Counted from the first letter of the stretch, positions 47,240 to 59,406 are shown. The stretch: 64,000 bases of DNA from Membranipora membranacea (GCA_914767715.1 OU612072.1:10602001-10666000); one strand, 5' to 3'. The notes: generated by a model not told the origin, from the letters alone. Numbers and translations: made by a program.

Positions 47240-50200
47240 AGCACGATGTTATGCACAACAATTCTAGTCGGAGGCCTAATAATTCTTGTTATTGGTCTGA
47301 CAACAGTAGTTTGCTACCTCATGAACGAGCAGGCTAACTTGGCAACCAAAATGCAAAATCACTTTAAAGAGACTTCAGAATCCTTACGTTCATATCAAGG
47401 TACTTATCTTTTTGTTTTATTTGACCATTCCTTCACTAAGCTAATTCAACAGAATCAATTGGACCAACCTATTCTAATTATCATACATGCCAAAGAGGCA
47501 AACCACTATATTTTGGGACATCCTTCTATATTCTAGAAAAACTTGAAGACTACATTGTGGCTGAGAGACTGAATGTGACACTTAAAAAATTCGAAAGCAA
47601 TTTCAAGAAGGAGCTAGAGACTGTCAACCAATCAATGATTTCTTCAATTTCTCTACTGAATCAGGACCTGATTGAACAAAACCGATCCCTCAATATTAAA
47701 GGTACAAAAAGTCTATATCTGTTTGGTGTTGTGATGCCCTGCAGTTTGTCTTTATTTATTCAAAATCCTGACTTAACTTGTACTTGAAATTTAACATGAG
47801 CTTCAGCCACAGACTTAATAATGGACCTTGATGGGACACTATATGTAGCATTAGCATTGAGGCACTGAGGCATTTCATTGTGAGCTACGTAAAGACATAG
47901 GGGGTGTAGTAGCATTGATGTAATCATTACGTTAGAGATACAACATACAGTGGTGCACTCCACTGCCCAACACACATGTCTTCAGCTAGAAGCCATGAGT
48001 CAAGCGCAGTTTCGAGGCCTCTTCGTGGCAGGTCCTAGCAGCATGAAGTCACCCCTGTTTGTCGATGAGCATCTCAATCAATCTCTATGAGTTTTGGTGT
48101 TTCGACATAATCAGTGTGATTACGCTGTTGCACAACCAGGGAGGCTGCCAACTCTTCATTGTTTCAGTGCATCAATATCTGCCCAAACGCTCTCGTGCTT
48201 GTACTCTAAGCCAAACCACTGCAGGGTGGTTTGCCTTCCATCAACTCATCGGTGCAAAGTCGCTATCGTATACAAATTCACCACATCGAGCATCGTAAAA
48301 AATCACACACAAGTCAGAGAGTTGCTGCTCCATAACATAAAGTGAGTGTGTTAAACCCAAGCTTACAAGCAATATGATTACTTAGCTTTTGTCTTCACAC
48401 AGTGCTGTTGCCAAATCTGCATGCAGATGAGATTTATGCCACATGCACTATGTTGTTTTTTGTGGCTTGTTTGAGTTCTCTACCTGACAGCCCAACTCTA
48501 GTCGGAAATTCGGTAGCTGATCTAGCCATTCACGGCAGCCAACTTCAACTGTGTATAATTTGTGATCCAGCATTTGTCTTGGCCTTGTGTCATGAGATCT
48601 TTATATCTTGTCAATTTTCTCTCATCCGCATAATATGACAGATTTATTTCCCAAGGCACTATCAATTCAATCAGCATTAATGTTTTTTTTTGTCAGACCT
48701 TGACAATTAGGTCAGTTCTTTGGTTTGTGATCACAATATGCTGTGGCATGCTGAGCTGCTCCGTGAGGTTGCACCTCACCTGCAATTCTCCGCTGTTCAT
48801 CGATCCCTTTTTGCGCAAAATCTTTTCATATGCTTCACCATCAGCAGTAGCATATTCTCACTTCTCCATGACATATTCACACAACACTTTCATAACTTGA
48901 TTATGCCTATACCAGTCCTGGGTCGGTAGTTGATTAACCAAAACGCTGATCCGTTGTGGCTTCATCGGCCACATTTCTGATTATCACCATCTCCCGTCTT
49001 ACCTTTGGGCTTTCCATCAAGAACCACCGGTTCGCTTCCGAGAAGATGCCTTGACGTGCAGTTGTCACAGCAACCACAATCTCGCTTATCTCTAGTCATG
49101 ATTTGGCATCGCTGGCAGTCTTTGAGAATGAGAACTTTTTACCAGTGCCAAGTGTTTAGCAAACTCCTGTTTCATTGAAAACAGAATAGTAGGCAATTGT
49201 TTGGCCATATTCCCACTGCTTCCAGTCAATGCAGAGGCAACAACTCTATACTTTTCAAGTTCATGCCAAGTCTTGGTGCTGCTCATCTTCGGCCAAGTTA
49301 TCTCCTGCCTTTCACAACAGCTTCCATGATGCTCGGGGGTATTTGAAGGTTGGTTGTCTGCCCCATTGTGGTTTTACAACCTGGGGCGTTGTACCAGCTG
49401 ACATTTCTGCAGAGTTGTCTACATATGGGTTCTTTAACATCACATTTTATCCCTTCTTTGTTCTGTGTACCGTCATACCACTCTCAGTTTTGAAACCCCT
49501 CTGACATACGCAAATCCATAACATTTCTGTGCAAGTTATATCAGTTAAACTGGTACCACTAGGTCTCTCATCCTCCCCCAAGTTTTCAGCCAGAGCTTGA
49601 TTTTTTCTGTATACAACCTTATTACGAGGGAATGGGTTGCTTCAGTTGACCAAAACGGTCAATTTTTTCCAATACAATATCCCCAGTACCTGAAATTGTG
49701 GCGGTTTCGGTCTGATCACAACCGCCACCTCTATGTTGTCTTAGTTAATTCCCAAATTAATTTGCATGTTTGGTCTGACCAAGACCGCCACAGTAGCTGT
49801 ACATCTTACCTGTATTCTCTTGAGTAGCGGCTTGGTCGACCGAAACCGCCAATAAGGAATTCTTTTTGGTTTCAGACAGATGAGCACAACTCCAACAATA
49901 AATAGACTCATCATGTGACATATACTATTTGTAATCTTCTCAAAACCGTTTGATTTAGAAATTGACTCAGACAACATTATAGGTGGGAAAACTTGGATGT
50001 TTTGGTCATTATGTTATTATTTTGTTATCATATAACAGGTTTTTGTTGATAGCTCAATCAACTTTGATTGGATTTCGAGTTCGAAAAATACAATAGATTT
50101 AACAGCTTTGAACAGTTGGAGACTAATTTTAGGCAAAACAGGAAAAAATAATATCGTGTTGATAACAAGATGTTGCTGATTGTAAAGCAGTTTCGCCAAA

Positions 50201-50985
50201 TCCGATCAAAATTGATCTTGTAATGAATAAAAAAAAACCGGATTGTAGATGGTAAATCAATACATTACTTCGACACCATCAAATGTAGTTACACCGCCCA
50301 CGATTGAGTGCCACACTTCAGCTGTATATGGTGTCCTGTTTAGGTATATTATAGTATGGGTAAAGCACGGATCAGTTGGAGGATCGCAGATGTTGTTAGT
50401 GCTGTAAATGTTTAAACAACTTTAGGACTGGTACCATAAAATACTCTAAATATGACATTGAAACTGAAAATTGCTCTTTGATTTTCTCAATGTAGGTTTT
50501 AGAGAGGATATAGAGGCTGTTGTTGCTGCAGTTGCATTACTCAACCAGAACACACAAGACTCAGTCGCACAGCTCAATCAAACTATCAAGATTGAAGGTG
50601 AATTACAAATGTCAGCTGATTCTTGGAAGATTTGTAAATTAAACTAACTTCCTATTCATTGTTTTTGCAACCCCTTTAAGTGTCTTTAGAGCTCTACAAC
50701 TAGAACCATTAAGTATTCTCTGTGATATAGAATTTGAAAATTGCTCTCTGATTTTTACAGTAAGTGAGCAGGATTTGTCACACAAACAACTGCTGAATAC
50801 ATCACTTTCACAAGTAGAACAAAACTGTGACAGTAAACTCTCCATCTCTCAGCAAAGTACAGCATCAGAAATAAGATTTGTGAATCAATCGGTATCTGCG
50901 CTGGAGCAATCTATGAGGTCATTGACTGCACTAACACAATCACTCTCAACAGCTACCTCAAGATTGAGCAGCTCAATCAATGCAG
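47240..50985 (+). CDS. Receptor C: transmembrane and stalk exons
   Basis: Exons: TM ~47246-47399, stalk 47537-47701, 50496-50597, 50761-50985, all in phase 1. The TM exon gives TILVGGLIILVIGLTTVVCYLMNEQ, close to that of A. Stalk exons read VAERLNVTLKKFESNFKKEL, NQSMISSISLLNQDL, REDIEAAVVAAVALLNQN-like text, and QDLSHKQLLNTSLSQVEQNC with many N-x-S/T sites. Two exons are nine nucleotides longer than in A (102 versus 93; 225 versus 216), both in frame. The first part of the TM exon is not joined here: its acceptor-side equivalent lies at 38261, beyond LINE sequence. The ATG at 47246 could serve as a new start with the TM as signal-anchor. Confidence 0.6.
48400..49320 (-). mobile_element. Retroelement fragment (C-terminal region of RT protein)
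   Basis: Minus-strand text includes GEAYEKILRKKGSMNSGELQ, IVITNQRTDLI, VELTVPWE-like (LIELIVPWEINLSY) and a DKCWITNYTQLKLAAVNG segment. These are typical of the C-terminal part of a reverse-transcriptase protein family common in marine invertebrates. Stops and frameshifts are frequent. It lies in an intron of receptor C. The same region recurs at 60635-60765. Confidence 0.55.
49620..50460. other. Intron of receptor C with repeated ACCGCCA segments
   Basis: Between 49640 and 49860 the core (G)ACCGCCA or its complement TGGCGGT recurs several times, with GGTC(T/G)GACCAA-type flanks. This gives overlapping direct and inverted copies. No coding potential; probably a degenerate small repeat. Confidence 0.35.
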
Positions 50986-51046
50986 GTGAGCTGAGTTTAT
51001 AGATGATGATTTGTCAATCACAATTTTATTTCTACTAACATTGCTG

Positions 51047-53354
51047 CGTTTCATACCAAAGAAATGTCTGACAATTCTGTACAATTCTAGAATTGTACGA
51101 AAGTGACCCATATATCATTACCCAACCAGCAACCATCATTGTGTAATTAACCCTGCCTGCTAAATGAATTACATTCATTATTGCTATTGTATAGTTATAG
51201 CATAGGGCCTTAACAGTTCTAGTCAATATAATATAATTGGATTGACATTGTATTCAATAAGTTTGTATTTAGATGACCAGGCAAGATCTGGTGTAATGAA
51301 TAGATATTGCTGTGCAAGGTAGCATCAAAGTCTATAATGTGGGAGGCCCAGGTTCAAATCCTTGTCGGGGCAAATCTTTTCTTTTCGTCATGATGGAAAT
51401 TGAAAGCATTCCATTCGAATGGTCCGCTCACAATTTTTGTAAGCACAGAAAACTCTTAGTAATGAGTTTGATGACCCAAAAAAACACTTATGTTCAACTC
51501 TTCTGTGTTGACCCATACCCTATGTTATATTATGTGCAATCTGTTAATATTGGCAGCAACTGCATAAATAGAATACATCGGCTAAACTATGCTAGCAGAA
51601 TTATCAGAATACTCTGCTACTAATAAAAATGTACAACATCGCTCACAAGTTTAGCGAGGAATTACTTTGTATCAATTGTCCTACATGCCTAAGTGGAGAG
51701 AAGTGATATGTGGATGAGGCCATATTTTCCACAGAACCACGGACTACTGAAAATATGCTGACTGGGATGCTAAAAAATTCATACTTGATGTCACAAAAAG
51801 TAGTATAAGTACTGATTATTGGCATAGTCTAAAATACGCTCCTTGTGATTATTGAGAGTGAATGGATCTCAACTATTTCTATTTGTTAGCCAAAGATGCT
51901 CTGAGCATGGAGTTAGCTCTGAATGTTATGGTATGTGGGCTGAGGGAGGCAAAGGTGTAAATCATATATTGTAAGCCTGGAATATATTCATAACCTGTCT
52001 ACAAAGGAGCTCTTGATGTTATAGTATATCGTTCTCAGCTGTCTCAGTTATCTGGTGTACAGGAAGCAGTTTTGGCATTTTTCTCTCTCACTCTTGGATG
52101 GTAGTTCCCTAATATGTGTTGGCACAAGTACAGATAGTATTAAAATGTTAGACTAAGACGAGTGGCAACACCGTTTAAAGCAATCAATTTTAATCTGTCA
52201 GCTTTAGTGCCACAATTGCAGGGAGGTGAGCCAATAACAGGCATAATTACATAATTACCTTGATATCCTTGTTGTCAAATTTTTTGATTGTCCAATTAAG
52301 TATAATTAACACTGTTTGTTAATAATTCACACACACTCCATTGCACTCGTAACAATTCATCATGACACACTTGTGGAATCAGAGAGACCTAACTTCCTGT
52401 ATTTTTTTAAATCAACTGGTACCTTTTAAGTTCTGTGAAGGTTGCCTATGAATGCCAGTGTAAACAAAATTAACATTCTGACTGGCTTATCTTGATTATG
52501 ACTTCATGGGCATTTTCAATGAGAAAAATGCCGAAATTGCTTCCTGTACACCATATAACTGAGACGGCTAAGAACGATATACTATAACATCAAGAGCTCC
52601 TTTGTAGACAGGTAATGAATATATACCAGGCTTACAATAGCTGATTTACCTTTGCCTCCCTCAGCCCACATACCATAACATTCAGAGCTAACTCCATGCT
52701 CAGAGCATCTTTGGCTAAAAAATAGAAATAGTTGAGATCCATTCACTCTCAATAATCACAAGGAGCGTAGTTTAGACTATGCCAATAATCAGTACTTATA
52801 CTACTTTCTGTGACACCAAGTGTGATTTTTTTAGCATCCCAGTCAGCATATTTTCAGTAGTCCGTGGTTCTGTGGAAAATATGGCCTCATTCACAAATCA
52901 ATTCTCTCCACTTAGGCATGTAGGACAATTGATACAAAGTAATACCTCGCTCAACTGGTGAGCTATGTTGTACATTACAATTCGAATGGAATGCTTGCGA
53001 TTTCCCATCATGACGAAAAGAAAGATTTGCCCCGGGGGGGATTTAAACCTGGGCCTCCCGCATTACAGACTTTGATCCTACCTTGCACAGCAATATCTCT
53101 TCATTACAGCAGTTCTTGCCTGGTCATCTAAATACAAACTCATTGATTACAATGTTAATCCAATTATATAATATTGACTAGAACTGTAAAGGCTTATACT
53201 ATAACTATACAATAGCAATAATGAATGTAATTTATTTAGCAGGCAGGGTTAATTACACAATAATGGTTGCTGGTTGGGTAATGATATGTGGGTCACTTTC
53301 GAACAATTCTAGAATTGTACAAAATTGTCAGACAATTCTTGGGTATGAAACGCA
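51047..53354. mobile_element. Long foldback element, copy 1 (arms 0.8-1.05 kb)
   Basis: The left end CTGCGTTTCATACC (51048) and right end GGTATGAAACGCAG (53354) are perfect complements. Most of 51048-52100 pairs with 52519-53354 in inverted orientation at about 90% or more by eye. The left arm has about 200 bp (roughly 51420-51625) absent from the right arm. Each arm holds a degenerate tRNA-like segment. Paired ORFs on opposite strands (51643-51825 and 52779-52961) are merely the same bases in each arm. It sits in the intron before the HYR exons. Confidence 0.7.
51300..51375 (+). ncRNA. Degenerate tRNA-like segment in foldback arm
   Basis: GGTAGCATCAAAGTCTATAA, then GGGAGGCCCAGGTTCAAATC and CTTGTCGGGGCA, resemble the D/anticodon and T arms of a tRNA, with B-box-like GGTTCAAATCC. 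The other arms read TCTGTAATGC here, as in tRNA-Thr(TGT). Copies occur inverted at about 53025-53100, direct at 55010-55075 and inverted at 57190-57265. Acceptor pairing is poor, so it is SINE-like, not a working tRNA. Confidence 0.4.
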
Positions 53355-53616
53355 GTGCATGTTTAAATTCTTTACCGGTACCAATATAAAATATGAGTTT
53401 TTATAATTTCAGATAATTACAAACCTTTCTACATTAGCCAACAAATATTTCAAAGATTAAAAATGATCGTAATTAAGTTCAGATAGCTTGAATATCTCAG
53501 GAAGTTATGCGCAACCATCCTTGAAAGTTGACATATGTAAATGGAGACATTGATGGATTTTATATTTTGAAAGTAAGAGGATTATTGACCAATTAGCCAA
53601 GCAATTATATTTACAG

Positions 53617-54799
53617 ATATTGAAGACCCAGAAGTAGTTGAATGTGAGGGACCAGTGAAGGATGAGAAAGGATTCATCTTCTCTGACCAGGATGAGGCTT
53701 TCGTCAACTGGACTGTATGTGTTTAACAGGCTTAAAAGATTAGCTTAGTAGGCATGCCATGTAATGATATTAATTTCACCACCGAGTCTTAAACCTCCAT
53801 CCAGCAAACTGCGAACAAATTATGGAAGGAACATCTGGCAAATTTGTTTGATCAGATAGGAGATTAGGTGGAAGAGAGTCAATGTCAAGTTGGGTGGTAT
53901 TCTCCTGAAAGTAACAATTAAGAGAAATTGAGAGTACTTACTTTCACATCACTATTATTACCATCTGGCCTGGCTTTGGCCCTCTCTTCAACTGACAGCA
54001 CTCTAAACCAAAAGAATGATCAACAAATTAGTTACAGGTTGAAGTGAAACGGACAGTATATTTGCAATAAATAAGTGGAATGACGTTTTAATATGATACC
54101 AGCTGTGTCCTATTCCTTGCTTGTAACTCCACGATATTTTACCCTGTCATTAATTGATTTTCCAGATACCTTCCTTCAGGGATAACAGTGGAGGAGAAAT
54201 CGAAATATATAGTACTGGTGGCCCTGGTATGTACAGAACTGGCCGGTCATATACTATCACATACACAGCTAAGGATAAGGCCGGTAACTCAGCAATGTGT
54301 GAATTCACCTTCAAACTTTCAGGTATCAAAGAATATGTAAAATTATGGCACACAGTGCTTGCATCTAGCTATCTTCTTCAGTTGACTTTGTCTATGAAAC
54401 AGATTTTTATGTGGAAAAAGAGTGGTAAAACACCATTTTTATGTTGCCTAGAATATCATTATTTAGTGAATAGGAAAACAGTGTTTGTTACTGAGACCTC
54501 AGGACATTCTAATTGAAATTCATTTATCAAGCAGTCCGAACACATAACTCTGCATGGATTTGTTGATAAAAAAAAAACTCATGCACTTGGGGAAAACGTT
54601 CGCACAATATTTCAAAATTTGATTTTTAAACATTTGAACTATCATGCTCACTCTGCAGTACTCTTTTTAAAGCTGTGCTTTTAATCTCTACAGGTGTGCG
54701 CTGCCCTGAGTCGCACCGACCAGCCAATGGTGCTTTAGTTTGTGATAAGCTTGCATTTGGGGTTTATTGTGCTCCACAGTGTGACAAGGGCTTGAAGAG
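53617..54799 (+). CDS. Receptor C: HYR domain and truncated CCP, copy 1
   Basis: Exon 53617-53714 (phase 1 to 0) reads DIEDPEVVECEGPVKDEKG and SDQDEAFVNWT. Exon 54166-54322 (phase 0 to 1) reads IPSFRDNSGGEIEIYSTGGP, then GRSYTITYTAKDKAGNSAMC. These form one HYR domain (hyaline repeat, Ig-like fold), with the usual D-x-x-G-N/A-x-x-x-C end. A CCP/sushi exon begins at 54694 (GVRCPESHRPANGALVC, FGVYCAPQC) but is cut by the duplication junction after ~105 nt, so it lacks its last cysteines and donor. The HYR pair is phase-1 symmetric and could be spliced onto copy 2's HYR. It attaches to the stalk in place of the CUB domain of A and B. Confidence 0.65.
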
Positions 54800-57522
54800 T
54801 GTCCCATATATCATTACCCAACCAGCAACCATCATTGTGTAATTAACCCTGCCTGCTAAATAAATTACATTCATTATTGCAATTGAATAGTTATAGCATA
54901 GGGCCTTAACAGTTCTAGTCAATATAATATAATTGGATTGACATTGTATTCAATAAGTTGGTATTTAGATGACCAGGCAAGATCTGGTGTAATGAATAGA
55001 TATTGCTGTGCAAGGTAGCATCAAAGTCTATAATGCGGGAGGCCCAGGATCAAATCCTTGTCGGGGAAAATCTTTTCTTTTCATCATGATGGAAATTTGA
55101 AGCATTCCATTCGAATTGTCCGCTCACAATTTTTGTAAGCACAGAAAACTCTTAGTAATGAGTATGATGACCCGAAAAAATACTTATGTTCAACTCTTCT
55201 GTGTTGTACCAAACCCTATGTTATATTATGTGCAATCTGTTAATATTGGCAGCAACTGCATAAATAGAATACATCGGCTAAACTATGCTAGCAGAATTAT
55301 CAGAATACTTTGCTACTAATAAAAATGTACAACATCGCTCACCAGTTTAGCGAGGAATTACTTTGTATCAATTGTCCTACATGCCTAAGTGGAGAGAAGT
55401 GCTATGTGAATGAGGCCATATTTTCCACAGAGCCAAGGACTACTGAAAATATGCTGACTGGGATGCTAAAAAAATCATACTTGATGTCACAAAAAGTAGT
55501 ATAAGTACTGATTATTGGCATAGTCTAAAATACGCTCCTTGTGATTATTGAGAGTGAATGGATCTCAACTATTTCTATTTGTTAGCCAAAGATGCTCTGA
55601 GCATGGAGTTAGCTCTGAATGTTATGGTATGTGGGCTGAGGGAGGCAAAGGTGTAAATCAACTATGGTAAGCCTGGTATATATTCATTACCTGTCTACGA
55701 AGGAGCTCTTGGTGTTATAGTATATCGTTCTCAGCCGTCTCAGTTATCTGGTGTACAGGAAGCAGTTTTGGCATTTTTCTCTCTCACTCTTGGATGGTAG
55801 TTCCCTAATATGTGTTGGCACAAGTACAGATAGTATTAAAATGTTAGACTAAGACGAGTGGCAACACCGTTTAAAGTAATCAATTTTAATCTGTCAGCTT
55901 GAGTGCCACAATTGCAGGGAGGTTAGCCAATAACAGGCATAATTACATAATTACCTTGATATCCTTGTTGTCAAATTTTTTAATTGTCCAATTAAGTATA
56001 ATCAACACTGTTTGTTAATAATTCACACACCCTCCATTGCACTCGTAACAAGTCATCATGACACACTTGTGGAATCAGAGAGACCTAACTTCCTGTATTT
56101 TTTAAATCAACTGGTACCTTTTAAGTTCTGTGAAGGTTGCCTATGAATGCCAGTGTAAACAAAATTAACATTCTGACTGGCTTATCTTGATTATGACTTC
56201 ATGGGCATTTTCAAAGAGATTGGCTTATTGAATTTGAACAAGATTCTCACAGTGTCTATTTGCCAATTGTTTACCTTTCACTTGACATCAACATCTTAAC
56301 ATAGCATAATTGGATGTATTGTTGGTATCCAAGTTATTTACCCATGAAGTCATAATCAAGAGAAGCCAGTCAGAATGTTAATTTTGTTTACACTGGCATT
56401 CATAGGCAACCTTCTCAGAACATAAAAGGTACCAGTTGATTTAAAAATGGACAGCCCTGTGGGTAAACACACAGATTATCATATAATGCTGGCTCAACTC
56501 TTGAAGTTGACCGAGAAGCGCGGAAAATCATTGAAACATTGTCGCGCATACTGGAGAGTAAGGGCGCCAGAGAAATTAAGTTTTTTTTTCGAGGCAATCT
56601 CATTCTTGGCATAATAATTCTGTCAGCTTTTAATACTATCTGTACTTGTGCCAACACCTATTAGGGAACTACCATCGTAGAGTGAGAGAGAAAAATGCCG
56701 AAATTGCTTCCTGTACACCATATAACTGAGACGGCTAAGAAGGATATACTATAACATCAAGAGCTCCTTTGTAGACAGGTAATGAATATATACCAGGCTT
56801 ACAATAATTGATTTACCTTTGCCTCCCTCAGCCCACATACCATAACATTCAGAGCTAACTCCATGCTCAGAGCATCTTTGGCTAAAAAATAGAAATATTT
56901 TAGATCCATTCACTCTCAATAATCAAAAGGAGTGTAGTTTAGACTATGCCAATAATCAGTGCTTATACTACTTTTTGTGACACCAAGTGTGTTTTTTTTA
57001 GCATCCCAGTCAGCATATTTTCAGTAGTCCGTGGTTCTGTGGAAAATATGGCCTCGTTCACATATCACTTCTCTCCACTTAGGCATGTAGGACAATTTAT
57101 ACAAAGTAATTCCTCGCTCAACTGGTGAGCGATGTTGTACATTACAATTCTAATGGAATGCTTGCGATTTCCCATCATGACGAAAAGAAAGATTTGCCCC
57201 GGCGGGGATTTAAACCTGGGCCTCCCGCATAACAGACTTTGATGTTACCTTGCACAGCAATATCTCTTCATTACAGCAGTTCTTGCCTGGTCATCTAAAT
57301 ACAAACTCATTGATTACAATGTCAATCCAATTATATAATATTGACTAGAACTGTAAAGGCTTATACTATAACTATACAATAGCAATAATGAATGTAATTT
57401 ATTTAGCAGGCAGGGTTAATTACACAATAATGGTTGCTGGTTGGGTAATGATATGTGGGTCACTTTCGAACAATTCTAGAATTGTACAGTATTGTCAGAC
57501 AATTCTTGGGTATGAAACGCAG
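54800..57522. mobile_element. Long foldback element, copy 2, truncated left end
   Basis: The left arm starts inside the element because of the duplication breakpoint. The right end is GGTATGAAACGCAG at ~57522. The loop includes an extra inverted piece (56342-56446, complement of the 56100-56210 region) and ~220 bp of unique text up to 56690 that copy 1 lacks. Copy 2 may represent the fuller element and copy 1 a deletion form. Confidence 0.6.
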
Positions 57523-57783
57523 TGCATGTTTAAATTCTTTACCGGTACCAATATAAAATATGAGTTTTTATAATTTCAGATAATTACAAACCTTACTATA
57601 TTAGCAAACAAATATTTCAAAGATTAAAAATGATCGTAATTAAGTTCAGATAGCTTGAATATCTCAGGAAGTTATGCGCAACCATCCTTGAAACTTGACA
57701 TATGTAAATGGAGACATTGATGGATTTTATAATTTGAAAGTAAGAGGATTATTGACCAATTACCCAAGCAATTATATTTACAG

Positions 57784-59055
57784 ATATTGAAGACCCAGAA
57801 GTAGTTGAATGTGAGGGACCGGTGAAGGATGAGAAAGGATTCATCTTCTCTGACCAGGATGAGGCTTTCGTCGACTGGACTGTATGTGTTTAACAGGCTT
57901 AGAAGATTAGCTTAGTAGGCATGCCATGTAATGATATTAATTTCACCACCCAGTCTTAAACCTCAATCCAGCAAACTGCGAACAAATTATGGAAGGAATA
58001 TCTGGCAAATTTGTTCGATCAGATAGGAGATTAGGTGGAAGAGAGTCAATGTCAGGTTGGGTGGTATTCTCCTGAAAGTAACAATTAAGAGAAATTGAGA
58101 GTACTTATTTTCACATCACTATTATTACCATCTGGCCTGGCTTTGGCCCTCTCTTCAACTGACAGCACTCTAAACCAAAATAATGATCAACAAATTAGTT
58201 ACAGGTTGAAGTGAAACGGACACTATATTTGCAATAAATAAGTGGAAGGACGTTTTAATATGATACCAGCTGTGTCCTATTCCTTGCTTGTAACCCCACG
58301 ATATTTTACCCTGTCATTAATTGATTTTCCAGATACCTTCCTTCAGGGATAACAGTGGAGGAGAAATCGAAATATATAGTACTGGTGGCCCTGGTATGTA
58401 CAGAGTTGGCCGGTCGTATACTATCACATACACAGCTAAGGATAAGGCCGGTAACTCAGCAATGTGTGAATTCACCTTCAAACTTTCAGGTATCAAATAA
58501 TATGTAAAATTATGGCACACAGTGCTTGCATCTAGCTATCTTTTTCAGTTGACTTTGTCTATGAAACAGATTTTTATGTGGAAATAGAGTGGTAAAACAC
58601 CATTTTTATGTGGCCTAGAATATCATTATTTAGTGAATAGGAAAACAGTGTTTGTTACTGAGACCTCAGGACATTCTAATTGAAATTCATTCATCAAGTA
58701 GTCCGAACACATAATTCTGCATGGATTTATTGATGAAAAAAAAAACTCATGCACTTGGGGAAAATGATCGCACAACATTTCAAAATTTTGATCTTTGAAC
58801 TATTATGCTCACTCTGCAGTACTCCTTTTCAAGCTGTGCGTTTAATCTCTACAGGTGTGCGCTGCCCTGAGTTGCACCGACCAGCCAATGGTGCTTTAGT
58901 TTGTGATAAGCTAGCATTTGGGGTTTATTGTGCTCCGCAGTGTGAGAAGGGCTAGAAGAGACTAGTTCCAGATCATTTTCATAGAGTACCAAATGACTAT
59001 GCTTGCTCTCTTGAAGGGAAATGGATTCCTCATGAGATAGTTAGTGACTGTGCAC
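57784..59055 (+). CDS. Receptor C: HYR domain and CCP, copy 2 (in-frame TAG)
   Basis: Exons 57784-57881 and 58333-58489 repeat the HYR domain with few changes (for example Asn to Asp in FVDWT). Exon 58855-59055 is the full CCP/sushi: RCPELHRPANGALVC, FGVYCAPQCEKG, VPNDYACSLEGKWIPHEI and SDC, six cysteines, as in SVEP1/SRPX-type sushi modules, ending GCAC|GTAAGT in phase 1. A TAG at 58953-58955 interrupts it after CEKG. Copy 1 has TTG (Leu) at that site, and the frame beyond the stop still reads as good CCP, so the lesion is recent or an error. Confidence 0.65.
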
Positions 59056-59406
59056 GTAAGTCTCATTTTTGTTTGTTGGCAAGCAGCAACAACAAATACA
59101 ACATCAACACAACAACAACAAACACAATGATATGACAACCTAGCAAATGTGTAAATAATGATAAATGACCAAAAATTAAGGTGACTACTTATCAAATGAT
59201 TGCAAGCACACCTAGTGCAACAGAAGAGCCCGATAGGTGCTTTGACCGAAATCCTTGCCAACTAATTTACCTCCTCATGCTATCAGTGAATTCTTATTTT
59301 TTTCTTCTGCCCTCCCATTTTTAGGATGAAATAAAAATGCATCTGCAAAAATCTGGAAAGACAGAAAACATTGATTTTCTCACAATTCTAAACATTTATG
59401 TTTCAG

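Larger units (their letters stand above)
51104..58964 (+). repeat. Tandem segmental duplication of HYR-CCP exons
   Basis: Unit 1 is 51104-54799 and unit 2 is 54800-~58964, with very high identity. The junction joins CCP-exon text (GGGCTTGAAGAG) to foldback-arm text (TG(A/T)CCCATATATCATT). Each unit therefore carries a foldback element, both HYR exons and a CCP exon. Unit 2 is ~470 bp longer because its foldback loop is larger (56215-56690). Confidence 0.85.

Noticed and set aside
51643-52961. Conserved 60-codon ORFs (also near 56946 and in the inverted arm) as a small gene family
   Set aside because: They are the same bases repeated in the arms of the foldback element. The similarity follows from DNA identity, and there are no protein features or codon-level constraint visible.
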